Shown here in pieces: positions 30,927 to 41,119 of a stretch of 64,000 nt of DNA. Position 1 is the first letter of the stretch. The number at the start of each line of letters is the position of its first letter. Origin of the DNA: Salvia splendens (Eukaryota; Streptophyta; Magnoliopsida; Lamiales; Lamiaceae); NCBI RefSeq assembly GCF_004379255.2, contig NC_056046.1:11160001-11224000 (forward strand), given 5' to 3'. The notes under the pieces were generated by a model. It was given only the letters and a program-made list of their open reading frames with translations, did no database searches and had not been told where the DNA came from. Both the position numbers and the translations under genes were made by a program.

Positions 30927-31420
30927 TACTCCCTCTGTCCACGAATAAGAGTCTCATTTTTCTATTTAGTTTGTCGGTTAATAGGAGTCCCGGTTCACTT
31001 TTACCATAAATGGTAATAAGGTCTCACCTTCATTTCACTCACATTTCACTTAAAACTAATACTCTCTCCATCTCACGTTACTTGAGGCGTTTCTTTTCGT
31101 CACAGGATATAAGAAGTTGTATTTAGTGAGTTAAATAAAGTAGAAAAGAGAGTAAAGTAAGAGAGATGAGAGATGATGAAGTAAAAGAAAGAATAAAGTA
31201 AGTGTGATTAGATGTTTCATTTTTAACCAAAAAAGAGAAATGACTCAAGTAATTTGGAACAACCCAAAATGGAATACGACTCAAGTAACTTGAGACGGAT
31301 GAAGTACTATATACAAGTGAGACTCATATTCCACTAACTTTCTACCACCCACTTTTCTTAACATATCTTAAAACTCATGCCGCCCATAAAAGGGACTCCT
31401 AATGGCGGACGGAGAGAGTA
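30927..31420. mobile_element. Stowaway-type MITE carrying a nested MITE
   Basis: Ends CTCCCTCTGTCC (30929) and GGACGGAGAGAG (31418) are inverted and flanked by TA, as in Tc1/mariner-derived Stowaway elements. The interior also matches at both ends (AAGAGTC / GGGACTCCT). A second element at 31062-31304 interrupts it. Confidence 0.8.
31060..31306. mobile_element. Nested Stowaway-type MITE
   Basis: A 243-bp element (31062-31304) has inverted ends CTCTCTCCATCTCA and TGAGACGGATGAAG, followed inward by matching ACTTGAG segments, and TA on both flanks. It sits inside the MITE 30929-31418, so it arrived later. Confidence 0.75.
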
Positions 31421-32162
31421 ACGTTTCTTCAAAATCATTTCATCTACAACAACATTCGTATATTATGGAGTACCAAAAGATGCATGGGTATAAAAAATAT
31501 AATTCGTCCACTACGTTGATCAAGAGTAAAGATCTTGCACAGTTGGGCCACTGCCCGCAAAAGATGATCGTAAACAATTAAACAATTCAAAAATATAATG
31601 GCATCAAAGTTTTCTTTCAAAACAATTCATTTTTATCCAAACATACCAAAATGGTCTATTAGTGCGGAGGTCGTGGACCACGTTGACTGCTGCCTCGTTA
31701 CTGGCTCCTTGACCTGAAAAATAGTAAAAATTGGGATGTCAGTATGCAAGCACACTCTATGGAAATACACTGCAAGTAGTAATAACAATTGTGTAATGAA
31801 TCATAACAAAACAAACTATTTCAACTTATTTGATATCCATGTGAGACTAGTCTCGGTCCCTCGAGGGCTATAAACTCATATGATCCCTTGTGGATTGGAC
31901 CCCTCGTGGGCCACATAAGCTCATATGAATGACGCACGACATAACAATGATTATAACCATGTAACAATTATGCTTATAGATAAAGTAATCTCCATCTCGA
32001 ATGCTGCAATCCAAAATAATCTCTCATGATTGGTTCGGTTGTCCGTCCTCAAACCTTGGAAGCACCACTTCTAGCAATACTATTTAAATTTAATTTATAA
32101 ACTACCGAACTTAAACTTTAAGCATGTCTTTCTAACTTTAGAACATCTAAAACATAAAATAT
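31421..32162. other. Unresolved repeat-like DNA
   Basis: No ORF. Blocks such as TCCCTCGAGGGCTATAAACTC, followed by GGACCCCTCGTGGGCC and repeated CTCATATGA (31850-31930), look like the untranslated part of a decayed Gypsy element, but no LTR pair or borders were found. Confidence 0.35.
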
Positions 32163-32416
32163 TACTCCCTATGTCCCACAATAATTGTCACTATTTGCCA
32201 TTTTGATCCGTCCCACAATAATTGTCGCACTTCATTTTTACCATAAATGGTAAGTATGTCTCACATTCCACTAACCCACTTCACTAACATTTTATTATAA
32301 AACCAATATAAAAAAGTGGGTCTCACATTCCACTAACTTTTCCAACTAACTTTTCTTTACATTTCTTAAAACTCGTGCCCACAATAAGAGTGACAATATT
32401 GTAGGACGAGGGAGTA
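32163..32416. mobile_element. Stowaway-type MITE
   Basis: Ends CTCCCTATGTCCCACAAT (32165) and its near complement ATTGTAGGACGAGGGAG (to 32414) are inverted and flanked by TA. Both ends also share the subterminal TTGTCAC/GTGACAA. The size is 250 bp. Confidence 0.8.
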
Positions 32417-33013
32417 AAACACTCAAACAAAATAGACACAAGCTTTAACATCTATATAATTTAACCAATTTCATTAACTCGTAACAAACTAGTCACGAAT
32501 AGCAAGCAATACTCAATCAAAGCATATTCGACACAAACATTTTGACAATCATTTATCAGTATAAAATAAATAAGTAACTTGACTGAAATAAAAGATATGA
32601 AAAATAAATAATGATAACTAATTAAAATAAAAGATATATTGAATCAAATAAAATCTAGAAAAGTATATTCGGCGAAATTTGCTAAAACAGGATACTTATT
32701 AATACTATGCTTAGTGATTGATGTTTTAACAAGTTTGTGTTAGGCCCATCATAGATAATTGTCATAACATAGCTATTGCTCTAATTTATGTCTTTAACTA
32801 ACAGGGAAAATATTACTGTGCTAAATTATCTAAGGATGATTTACGCATAAATGGGATGAATCTCCAGTTTAAGTGAAAGTTTTCTCCTTTTAGGTTGTAC
32901 GGAAAATTGTAGTGTGTTTTATCTATTACTACATTCCTAGCTAGGTGTTTGGTTGGTATGTTAAACTTTCTTATTAGGATGACATTATCTAACATCACAC
33001 GAAATGATGTCAT
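32417..33013. other. AT-rich intergenic DNA
   Basis: No gene, RNA or repeat border could be recognised. Confidence 0.5.
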
Positions 33014-33217
33014 TTAGGGGGTGTTAGGTTGGCAAGATTAAATCTCATGATTAAATATGTATCATGTTTGATTCATAAAATTGAACTCTTCAACTTAATC
33101 CTAGATGGATAGTCTCATGATAATTAGTCATAGCCCCCCTCCAACTAAAATAATCCCACAATTTAATCCTAAATGGATAGTCTCATGATATTAATCATGG
33201 CAACCGAACGCCCCTTA
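33014..33217. mobile_element. Tourist-like MITE, copy 1
   Basis: A 198-bp element (33017-33214) has ends GGGGGTGTTAGGTTGGCAAG and its imperfect complement ending GGCAACCGAACGCCCC, flanked by TTA. Inside, ATCCTAGATGGATAGTCTCATG occurs twice with small changes. A second copy lies at 51864-52064. Confidence 0.85.
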
Positions 33218-34127
33218 TAGGTAGTAAAATGAGTCTGCATTATATTAATCTCATTTGTTGAGTTGGGATCTATAGTAATTAGTAGAATGAGTAGAGTTGT
33301 AAGGAAGATAGAAGAGAGCACAATAAATAAGATTATTTAAATTAACACAATTCGTTAAAAGTTAATATATCGATAGACAAATAATACGTGGTACAATATC
33401 TGTCAAATATTAAGACACAAACTCTTGTAATGTACTCGCAATGTACACGGTCATTAATTATCAATAATTATGTGAATTTGTAAATTAATTACGATGACTA
33501 AGTTTTATTTAAGGTAAAAATAAGTGCTAATAAGAATGATTAATTAATTCTTCTTTTTTTTGGCATGCACAACCTAGAGAGGGCATGAGAGAGGCTCTCA
33601 AATATTAATGGTTAATAAATTGTACACCTTAATAATCGAATATCCATTTCCGATACTGAGCTAAAATGGGAACTAACTAAAAACTTGGAAAACGTTAACC
33701 TTCAGTAACAATTACTAAATTGAGAATTTATATTAACCTTTTCTAGTAGAACATTGATTACATGAACGAAATAATTACAATCTAAATTAAACATTAGAAA
33801 TAAGTATAAATTATAATCATGTAATTACCTTTGATAAATTATGTCTTAAAAATGATATGAAATTAAACATCTATCAACTGAAATTGACAGTGGAAAATAA
33901 ACAAATTGGAAAATGAAAAGTTATTATTATTAATTGGTAATAGTCTTTACTTCAATCAAAATGCTAGGAATTGGAGTCATATTGTGTGCCTGCTGTGGCA
34001 TGTGTGTGAGAGTAGTGTCAATTGTAATTAGAAAATAATTTCAATTACATCTTTCCAAAAATAAATTAAATTCATTTCCTGTTTCTTCGCCAAATGAAGA
34101 TGACAAGACCAAGAGGTTCAAGACCAA
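33218..34127. other. AT-rich intergenic DNA
   Basis: No ORF or repeat border recognised between the Tourist-like MITE and the Harbinger-type element. Confidence 0.5.
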
Positions 34128-34135
34128 TAAGAGCA

Positions 34136-34669
34136 TGTAGAAAAAACATGTAACATGTGGGAAATTAGAAAGGTCTCAAAACCTTTCCTTTCCTAAGTCT
34201 TTTGGCTTTTCAACGTCCATGTGTTTATGAGGTGCCTTAAACCCGAGACCTCTCGTGTGGCCACTCCTAGCCTATAAATAGGCTTGTTTTGAGAGATGGA
34301 AGACACACAACACAATCTACAATCATTCTCTCTTCTCTCATAGCTCAAGCACTCTAGTTCGCATCTTAGGAGCATTGCATTGCTCGGTTCTCGCCTCCAA
34401 TTCAAGTTCGCCGGAGCCTACGAGTTTGAGGTGCTTCAACTCGATAGGAGGAAAGTCGTTTCATCTTTGGGGACATTATGCCAATCCGTGAGCACTAGCC
34501 GGGGCGTATTTCGTCTTGCGGAGAGAGGGTCACCTCGACTCGACTTAAGAAGACTATAGTTTGCATCTCTTTACTTTCGTTGTAATTTATATTATTATAT
34601 TTACCTTCCAGTTTTGTTCTTTTGTAATAGCAAGAGTTTTCCCGTGTAAAGGCTACAATATTTCCAACA
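34136..34669 (+). repeat. Copia (plus-strand) 5' LTR
   Basis: 534-bp LTR with a TATAAATA box at 34273-34280, about 45 bases before a CTCTCTTCTCTC tract. Confidence 0.93.
34273..34280 (+). promoter_or_regulatory. TATA box of the Copia 5' LTR
   Basis: TATAAATA in the middle of the LTR, kept in the 3' LTR at about 38410. Inferred start region for element RNA. Confidence 0.6.
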
Positions 34670-34703
34670 ATCGCAAGACGAAATATTGTACTCTTGCTGA
34701 ATC

Positions 34704-37691
34704 ATGTCGACCGATGCTGGAGGAAACATGAAAGTCAAAGCTGGAATAAAGCAACGAACGGTCGCAATGTCGATGCGCTATGGAGTGGTTAATTCCTTGA
34801 GATCTATTCTCTTGAGAATGATGTTTATCGTTTGTCATTTGACAAGCAAGACCAATTTAGATTTGGTAGTAGTAATTGGGATGCATGGGTTGATGAATAT
34901 GTCAATGCACATTTGGTTCAATATAATTGTGTACTTATTGTTGGAAACAATACTGTACAAATTATTTGAACGTGTTGTTATAAACAACAAAGATCACGAG
35001 GTGATCGCAGTGGTCTCCGACGTGGACCATGGTAATAATCCAAATGAATGGTTTGTTGATACGGGTGCCACATGTCATGTGTGCTCCGAGAGAAGCGTTT
35101 TTTCTACTTACAAATCTGTTGGAGGTAGAAAAGTACGTATGGGAAACCAAGCCTCTTCCGAGGTGGTTGGTGTGGGTAATGTGTTCCTAAAATTAGGATC
35201 CGGAAAGGTTCTTACCCTCAAGGATGTGCTGCATGTCCCAGACATCCGAAATAATTTGGTGTCAGGCTCACTTCTAGTAAATCATGGATTTTCACTAGAA
35301 TTTGAGTGTGAAAAGGTTATATTGACCAAGTATGAAAAGTTCATAGGTGAAGGTCACCTAGTGAATGGGCTTTTTGAGCTGAATGTTACGGTCATTCACC
35401 GTGGAAAAGGATTAAGAAATAAGGAAGATGACACATCCTCTTATTTGCTTGAGTGCTCTGATTTACGGCATAAAAGATTGGGACATGTAAATCTAAATGC
35501 TATAAAAAGATTAGTAAATCTTAATTTACTAAAAGTAGATAAGTTTAACTCACAAGAAAAATGTGAAGTCTGTGTTGAAGCAAAAATGACCAAGCTACCG
35601 TTTCGCTCGGTAGAACGGAGCACAAAACCTCTAGAGTTAATCCATACAGACGTATGTGATTTAAAATTTGTGCAAACTAGAGGTGGTAAAAAGTACTTCA
35701 TCACATTTATAGATGATTGCACAAGGTATTGTTACCTTTACTTATTAAGAAGTAAAGATGAGGCAATTGAAGCGTTTAAAGACTTCAAAAATGAAGTCGA
35801 AAATCAACTTAATTGTCGTGTTGCAATAGGCCCTAAAACAGTCGATTGCATCTTTATTGGCCATGCACTTAATAGTAGTGCCTATCGTTTCCTAGTCCAT
35901 AGGTCAGCTGTGCCTGGCGTGGCTGAAGGAACAACGATTGAGTCAAGGAATGCTATATTCTTTGAGAATGTATACCCTTGCAAGAGGCAAGAGGATCGTT
36001 CTAGTGAAAGAATGATTGATGAATCCACTAGTTCTAATCCTCCAAAAAGGACGAGGTCAAGTCCTGAGGATGTTGAACCAAGACGTGGTAAAAGAGTTAA
36101 AGTTGCTAAAACATTTGGTCCTGACTTCATAACTTTTATGTTTGATGACGAACCAAAGTCATTGGCAGAAGCTCTGTCTGGCCCAGACGCGGCGTGGTGG
36201 CAAGAAGCTATCAACAGTGAAATTGAATCCATCATGAGAAATAACACTTGGGTGTTAGTAGATTTGCCTGAAGGCTGTAAGCCTTTAGGGTGCAAGTGGA
36301 TTCTGAAAAGGAAATATAAGCCCGATGGTACTATAGATAAGTACAAAGCTCGCCTAGTTGTCCAAGGCTTTAAGCAGAAAGAAGGGCATGACTTTTTTGA
36401 TACCTATTCGCCTGTTACGAGAATCACTTCCATTCGGGTGCTTCTTGCGATTGCTGCTTTGCAGAATCTTGAGATTCACCAAATGGATGTGAAAACTGCG
36501 TTTCTGAATGGTGATCTGGAAGAAGAAATATATATGGAACAACCCGAAGGGTTTGTTGTGCCTGGGCAAGAGCGTAAAGTATGCAAACTGGTAAAGTCAT
36601 TATATGGGTTGAAGCAAGCACCATTGCAATGGCATTTGAAATTTGACAACGTGATGTTGGCAAATGGATTCACTATCAATGAGTGCGATAAGTGTGTTTA
36701 CATTAAGAACACAGATAACGGTTTAGTTATTGTGTGTCTGTATGTTGATGATATGTTGATAATGGGCAGCAATAGTGCCATTATTAACGAGACAAAAAAC
36801 ATGTTGAAAAGAAATTTCGATATGAAAGATATGGGTCTAGCTGATGTGATTCTTGGAATCAAAATATTGAGGACTAATGAGGGAATTGCCTTAACGCAAT
36901 CTCATTATGTTGAGAAAATGCTTAAGAAATTCAACTCGTTTGATTGTAAGCCAGCAAAGACTCCTTTGGAGCTCAATGTCCATCTAAGCAAGAATATGGG
37001 TGATTCCGTTGCTCAAGAAGAGTATGCAAAGGTCATAGGAAGTTTGATGTGTATCACAAACTGTACTCGACCTGATCTTGCTTGTCCTGTAAACATGTTG
37101 AGCCGATTTACGAGCAACCCAAGCAAGGAACATTGGAAAGCTCTGTGTAGAGTTTTGAGATACTTGAAGTATACTATTAACTTTGGGTTGCATTACACAA
37201 GATATTCCCAAGTACTTGAAGGGTACTGTGACGCAAATTGGATCTCTGATTCAAAAGACTCATTTTCGACAAGTGGGTATGTGTTCACTGTGGGGGGTGG
37301 TGTTGTCTCGTGGAAATCAACGAAACAGACGTGTATTGCTCGTTCCACCATGGAATCTGAGTTTATCGCTTTGGATAAAGCAGGGGAAGAAGCCGAGTGG
37401 CTTAGAAACTTCCTAGAAGATATTCCATGTTGGAAGAAGCCAGTGCCCGCAGTATTGATACACTGTGATAGCAAAGCAGCTATAGGTAGAGCACAAAGTG
37501 GCTTTTATAATGGTAAGTCTCGACATATTCGTCGACGACATAATACCGTAAGGCAGTTGATCACAAGTGGCATTATCTCAGTTGACTATGTAAAGTCAGT
37601 GGATAACTTAGCGGATCCGTTAACAAAAGGTTTAAACCGTGATCAAATGCATAAATTGCTAAAAGGAATGGGACTGAAAACCACATCTTAA
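34704..37691 (+). CDS. Copia polyprotein with gag and integrase deletions (995 aa)
   Basis: The frame begins at ATG 34704. The first 110 residues are only a rough relic of gag; the zinc knuckle is missing. Then come protease ([13 protein letters not shown], about residue 113), an integrase zinc finger (HKRLGHVN then CEVCVEAKM), and the first part of the integrase core ([21 protein letters not shown]). Right after NQLNCRV the sequence jumps to [20 protein letters not shown], which in related TNT1-type proteins lies well downstream. The second aspartate and the glutamate of the integrase DDE triad are therefore lost. Reverse transcriptase (YVDDMLI) and RNase H ([17 protein letters not shown]) look complete. 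The deletions are in frame, so one protein could still be made, without integration ability. Confidence 0.92.
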   Translation: MSTDAGGNMKVKAGIKQRTVAMSMRYGVVNSLRSILLRMMFIVCHLTSKTNLDLVVVIGMHGLMNMSMHIWFNIIVYLLLETILYKLFERVVINNKDHEVIAVVSDVDHGNNPNEWFVDTGATCHVCSERSVFSTYKSVGGRKVRMGNQASSEVVGVGNVFLKLGSGKVLTLKDVLHVPDIRNNLVSGSLLVNHGFSLEFECEKVILTKYEKFIGEGHLVNGLFELNVTVIHRGKGLRNKEDDTSSYLLECSDLRHKRLGHVNLNAIKRLVNLNLLKVDKFNSQEKCEVCVEAKMTKLPFRSVERSTKPLELIHTDVCDLKFVQTRGGKKYFITFIDDCTRYCYLYLLRSKDEAIEAFKDFKNEVENQLNCRVAIGPKTVDCIFIGHALNSSAYRFLVHRSAVPGVAEGTTIESRNAIFFENVYPCKRQEDRSSERMIDESTSSNPPKRTRSSPEDVEPRRGKRVKVAKTFGPDFITFMFDDEPKSLAEALSGPDAAWWQEAINSEIESIMRNNTWVLVDLPEGCKPLGCKWILKRKYKPDGTIDKYKARLVVQGFKQKEGHDFFDTYSPVTRITSIRVLLAIAALQNLEIHQMDVKTAFLNGDLEEEIYMEQPEGFVVPGQERKVCKLVKSLYGLKQAPLQWHLKFDNVMLANGFTINECDKCVYIKNTDNGLVIVCLYVDDMLIMGSNSAIINETKNMLKRNFDMKDMGLADVILGIKILRTNEGIALTQSHYVEKMLKKFNSFDCKPAKTPLELNVHLSKNMGDSVAQEEYAKVIGSLMCITNCTRPDLACPVNMLSRFTSNPSKEHWKALCRVLRYLKYTINFGLHYTRYSQVLEGYCDANWISDSKDSFSTSGYVFTVGGGVVSWKSTKQTCIARSTMESEFIALDKAGEEAEWLRNFLEDIPCWKKPVPAVLIHCDSKAAIGRAQSGFYNGKSRHIRRRHNTVRQLITSGIISVDYVKSVDNLADPLTKGLNRDQMHKLLKGMGLKTTS

Positions 37692-38272
37692 AAGATGAGT
37701 ATAGTGGTAACCCAACCATACGATTGGAGATCCCATGGGATTGGTTCAATGGGAAAACGAAGCTATACAAATCTAGCTGTAACACTTAGAAGATTTTAAT
37801 CTTCGCCCATTCTTTAGAAAGCTTTGAGTGTTGTAACCTGCAGGTGGTAAGAGGTTAAGTCTTTTGACTTTTAATGATTCTTGAAATCTCAAGGAGATGC
37901 AGTATGGCAGGATACTCATGAAAGAATCACCTATATAAGTGAGAAGTGAGGCCGCTTCGTGAGAGTAAGTCACTTATGAATTCCAAAGAGGTGTTCCACG
38001 GCCGAAACGGACACAAACGTGAGAACTGATGGAGTTGAGACTATATTGTGTTGATACTATTGACTAGGCATACACTAAGGAGGAATAGTTCAAGGCATCG
38101 CGTCCACTAGCCCGCCGGTATGTCCGATAGTATTGACTATGGAAGGTTCAAAACCACAAGTTACCTCTCCAAATACAGTATTGTTTCTCGAGAACTGAGC
38201 AAAGAGTCTGCATACATGCATTTGTGTCTGGTGTTGGTTTGAGCTTGCAGCGCTCTAACCAATGTGGGGGAT

Positions 38273-38804
38273 TGTAGAAAAAACATGTAACATGTGGGAA
38301 ATTAGAAAGGTCTCAAAACCTTTCCTTTCCTAAGTCTTTTGGCTTTTCAACGTCCATGTGTTTATGAGGTGCCTTAAACCCGAGACCTCTCGTGTGGCCA
38401 CTCCTAGCCTATAAATAGGTGGAGTCTTGAGAGTTGAGAACACAACACAATCTACAATCATTCTCTCTTCTCTCATAGCTCAAGCACTCTAGTTCGCATC
38501 TTAGGAGCATTGCATTGCTCGGTTCTCGCCTCCAATTCAAGTTCGCCGGAGCCTACGAGTTTGAGGTGCTTCAACTCGATAGGAGGAAAGTCGTTTCATC
38601 TTTGGGGACATTACGCCAATCCGTGAGCACTAGCCGGGGCGTATTTCGTCTTGCGGAGAGAGGGTCACCTCGACTCGACTTAAGAAGACTATAGTTTGCA
38701 TCTCTTTACTTTCGTTGTAATTTATATTATTATATTTACCTTCCAGTTTTGTTCTTTTGTAATAGCAAGAGTTTTCCCGTGTAAAGGCTACAATATTTCC
38801 AACA
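38273..38804 (+). repeat. Copia (plus-strand) 3' LTR
   Basis: 532-bp LTR. The purine run GTGGGGGA lies directly before it (about 38264-38271), as expected for plus-strand priming. Confidence 0.93.
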
Positions 38805-39158
38805 GAGCATCTGTAACGCGTCTCGTTGCTGTCTCTATCTCGTCTCGGAGAGATGAGACGACAGCGAGACGACGTTGCAGGGATACGTCTCGGTCTCGGT
38901 CTCGTCTCGGCGGGTGTCTCGTCCCGGAGGGACGGCTGGCGCGACAGCTCGCCATGCGCCAGCGCCACGTGGTGCGCACTGGCGCTAGGCGTGACGCCCA
39001 CTCGCCGGCCCACGAGTGGGCGTCGTCACGCTGACGCAATAAATTATTTTTTAAAAAAGGGTTTTAATTAAAAATAAATAAATAAATTAAACGGTAATGT
39101 TACCGCTTTTTTACCATTTTCAACGGTAATTTTTTATTTATTTTTTCTTTTTTTACTC

Positions 39159-39166
39159 TATAAATA
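39159..39166 (+). promoter_or_regulatory. TATA box of Harbinger-type element A ORF
   Basis: TATAAATA 93 bases before the ATG at 39252. The same box occurs on the minus strand in element B (42642-42649), so it is conserved between copies. Confidence 0.55.
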
Positions 39167-39251
39167 CTCATCTTTCATCCTCATTATACACACAAACACA
39201 TATCTATTATTCTCAAATCATCTCTCTTTCCTCTCCAATTTTCATCTCAAA

Positions 39252-40160
39252 ATGTCCGGCGACGGAAACGATGGCGGCTTCGGCGGATATGACTTGAACA
39301 CGTTTGGCGACTGGGGGGCATGTACAATGTCTTGGGTGCTGCCGGTTCCAGTTCGTCGACGTCGGGCACCCAAGGCGTACCAACTACCCTATTTTGATGT
39401 GGATGCATACTCTCGTCCCTCCGCCCCGAGGTATGGGCAATCTCAGGGATTATCCCAAATTATGGAGGATTTCTGGATGACCCAAATCCGGAAGGAGGAT
39501 GAGGCGGTGGAAGCTCCAGGGCTCGCGCATTCGACGCCGTGGAGGAAGAGGAGGAGGCGGCCGAGGAGGAGGGGGATATAGGTCGTCATCTATACAACCG
39601 CAAGGACACGATGACTTTGTTCAACGCTTGGGTCAGCATTTCGTATGATCCTATCGTCGGAAATCAACAAACCCGCAAGTGTTTTTGGGAAAAGGTCACC
39701 GACGCCAACAACGAGAACAAGCCGTCTCGGTCCTGCCGCCGCACCATGAAGATGCTCCGCAGTCATTTTGACCGAGTCGACAGAGATGTAAAATTTTTTT
39801 TGCGGCATCTACAAGAATGAAGCGGCTCAATACCAAAGTGGAGCCAATGGAGCTGACATTATGAGAGCGGCTATGCGAGTCTTGTTTGACGACAACGGCA
39901 AAGAATTCAAACATGTCGATGTTTGGGAGGCCGTCAAAGACGTTGAAAGATGGGCCGGCGGTGTCCAGTCCAGCACGGGCTCGAGCTCGAAATGCATGAA
40001 GCACACGGCAGGTGGTCAATACTCGTCTAGTGAGGGCGGGTCAGGCAACACCTCACAAGAGGTTGAGGGCATGACCACCGATGTAGGGGGCTCCTCTCGT
40101 GGGCATCGTCGGCCGCTAGGGACCAAGGCGGCGAAGACGGCTAGAGGGAGGAGGGGCTGA
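39252..40160 (+). pseudogene. Harbinger-type ORF1 (trihelix/NAM-like) gene, frameshifted
   Basis: Three overlapping frames together give one protein: MSGDGNDGGFGGYDLNTFGDWG (39252 onward), then RKDTMTLFNAWVSISYD with VGNQQTRKCFWEKV and RRTMKMLRSHFDRVDRDV (to about 39820), then FDDNGKEFKHVDVWEAVKD and a Ser/Gly/Arg-rich tail. The pattern AW-SIS-D-VGN-Q--FW-KV is the Myb/trihelix-like DNA-binding part of the second protein of plant PIF/Harbinger elements, which helps transposase bind. Frame breaks lie near 39560 and 39800. The copy in element B (42536-41590) shows the same protein. It is unlikely to make a working product. Confidence 0.75.
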
Positions 40161-40721
40161 GGCGAATCAAGCCAGGCGGGCTCGGGCTCGGTCTCGGGCT
40201 CGAACACCCTATTGTCCATGTACTTGACTGCCACGATGACTGACACTTCCCGCATGACGCCTCCCCAATATCAAGCCCATCTTGCCGGAGTTGAGTATAT
40301 GGCAAAATAAATTGGTATTCCGCCTCCAGGTAGCTTGAGTGCACCGCCACCGCCTTCGGGGGATGATTCGCCGGCGGAGTAGTTCTACTCAATTTCTATA
40401 AAATTGTATTTTAAATTATGTAATTTTTATTTTTTTAGGATTTTAATTATAGGCTTTTTTTATTTTTTGAATTTTAAGTTGTAATTTTATTTTATTTAAT
40501 GAAGTGTGTTTTTATTAATTGAATTTGTTGAAATAAAAATAAAAAATGAAATTGAATGAATAGTTAAGGGATGAGATGGTTAAGAGATGATTAAGAGATG
40601 TAGGGTTGCAGGTGTTGTCTCTTAGTTAAGAGATGAGATGAAAAGTACAGTGAGGTCCATGAATAGTGAAGAGATGAAACAGTTAAGAAACGGATAAGAG
40701 ACAGCGTTGCGGATGACCTAA

Positions 40722-41119
40722 TATTTGTGAATGTCTCGACGAAATAATTCTTGCACTTGTTTTTGTTTTAATTTGTGTTAAGGTTGAAAGAATACAATAT
40801 TTACAAGACACATCACATGTGCTTTATTAACTAGTGGAGTAACAAACAACACCAACAATAATGTCCAAACTCTTGCATTTGAAAAAAAAAAAGAATTATT
40901 TGATTGCATTAAACTGCATTCTTATTTTGTAATCGTAAAAATAATTTGCATCAATATTTGATTCCTTTTGTTTTGCAAGCGATGGATTTAGAACTTGGAT
41001 TCTGTAGGATCTAAATGATGCAAAATTAATGAAATTAAACTGAGTTAAATGAAACCACCATAATCATCTGTATTACCTATCCGATTTAAGCTTCACATGC
41101 TACGTATTCATTGTACTAC
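40722..41119. other. Spacer between Harbinger-type elements A and B
   Basis: AT-rich host-like DNA of about 400 bp with no ORF or repeat border. Confidence 0.5.

Larger units (their letters stand above)
34131..38809 (+). mobile_element. Copia LTR retrotransposon with internal deletions
   Basis: LTRs at 34136-34669 and 38273-38804 start TGTAGAAAAAACATG and end ATATTTCCAACA, flanked by the duplication GAGCA (34131-34135 and 38805-38809). They are nearly identical, apart from a short divergent stretch around 34285-34310. The interior has one 995-codon frame that lacks most of gag and half of integrase, so the element cannot move alone. It landed five bases inside the left terminal repeat of Harbinger-type element A. 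Confidence 0.95.
34128..40721 (+). mobile_element. PIF/Harbinger-type element A, split by a Copia insertion
   Basis: The left end GAGCATCTGTAACGC is split: GAGCA at 34131-34135, then the Copia element, then GAGCATCTG at 38805. The right end ends GCGTTGCGGATGACC at 40718. The ends are inverted with three mismatches over 15 bases, and TAA flanks both sides (34128-34130 and 40719-40721) once the Copia element is ignored. The element carries only a decayed ORF1-type gene (39252-40160). No DDE transposase is present, so it is non-autonomous. Confidence 0.85.

Noticed and set aside
38630..39071. GC-rich frames on both strands at the start of Harbinger-type element A
   Set aside because: They run through the terminal repeat region before the TATA box and are not related to one another or to known proteins.
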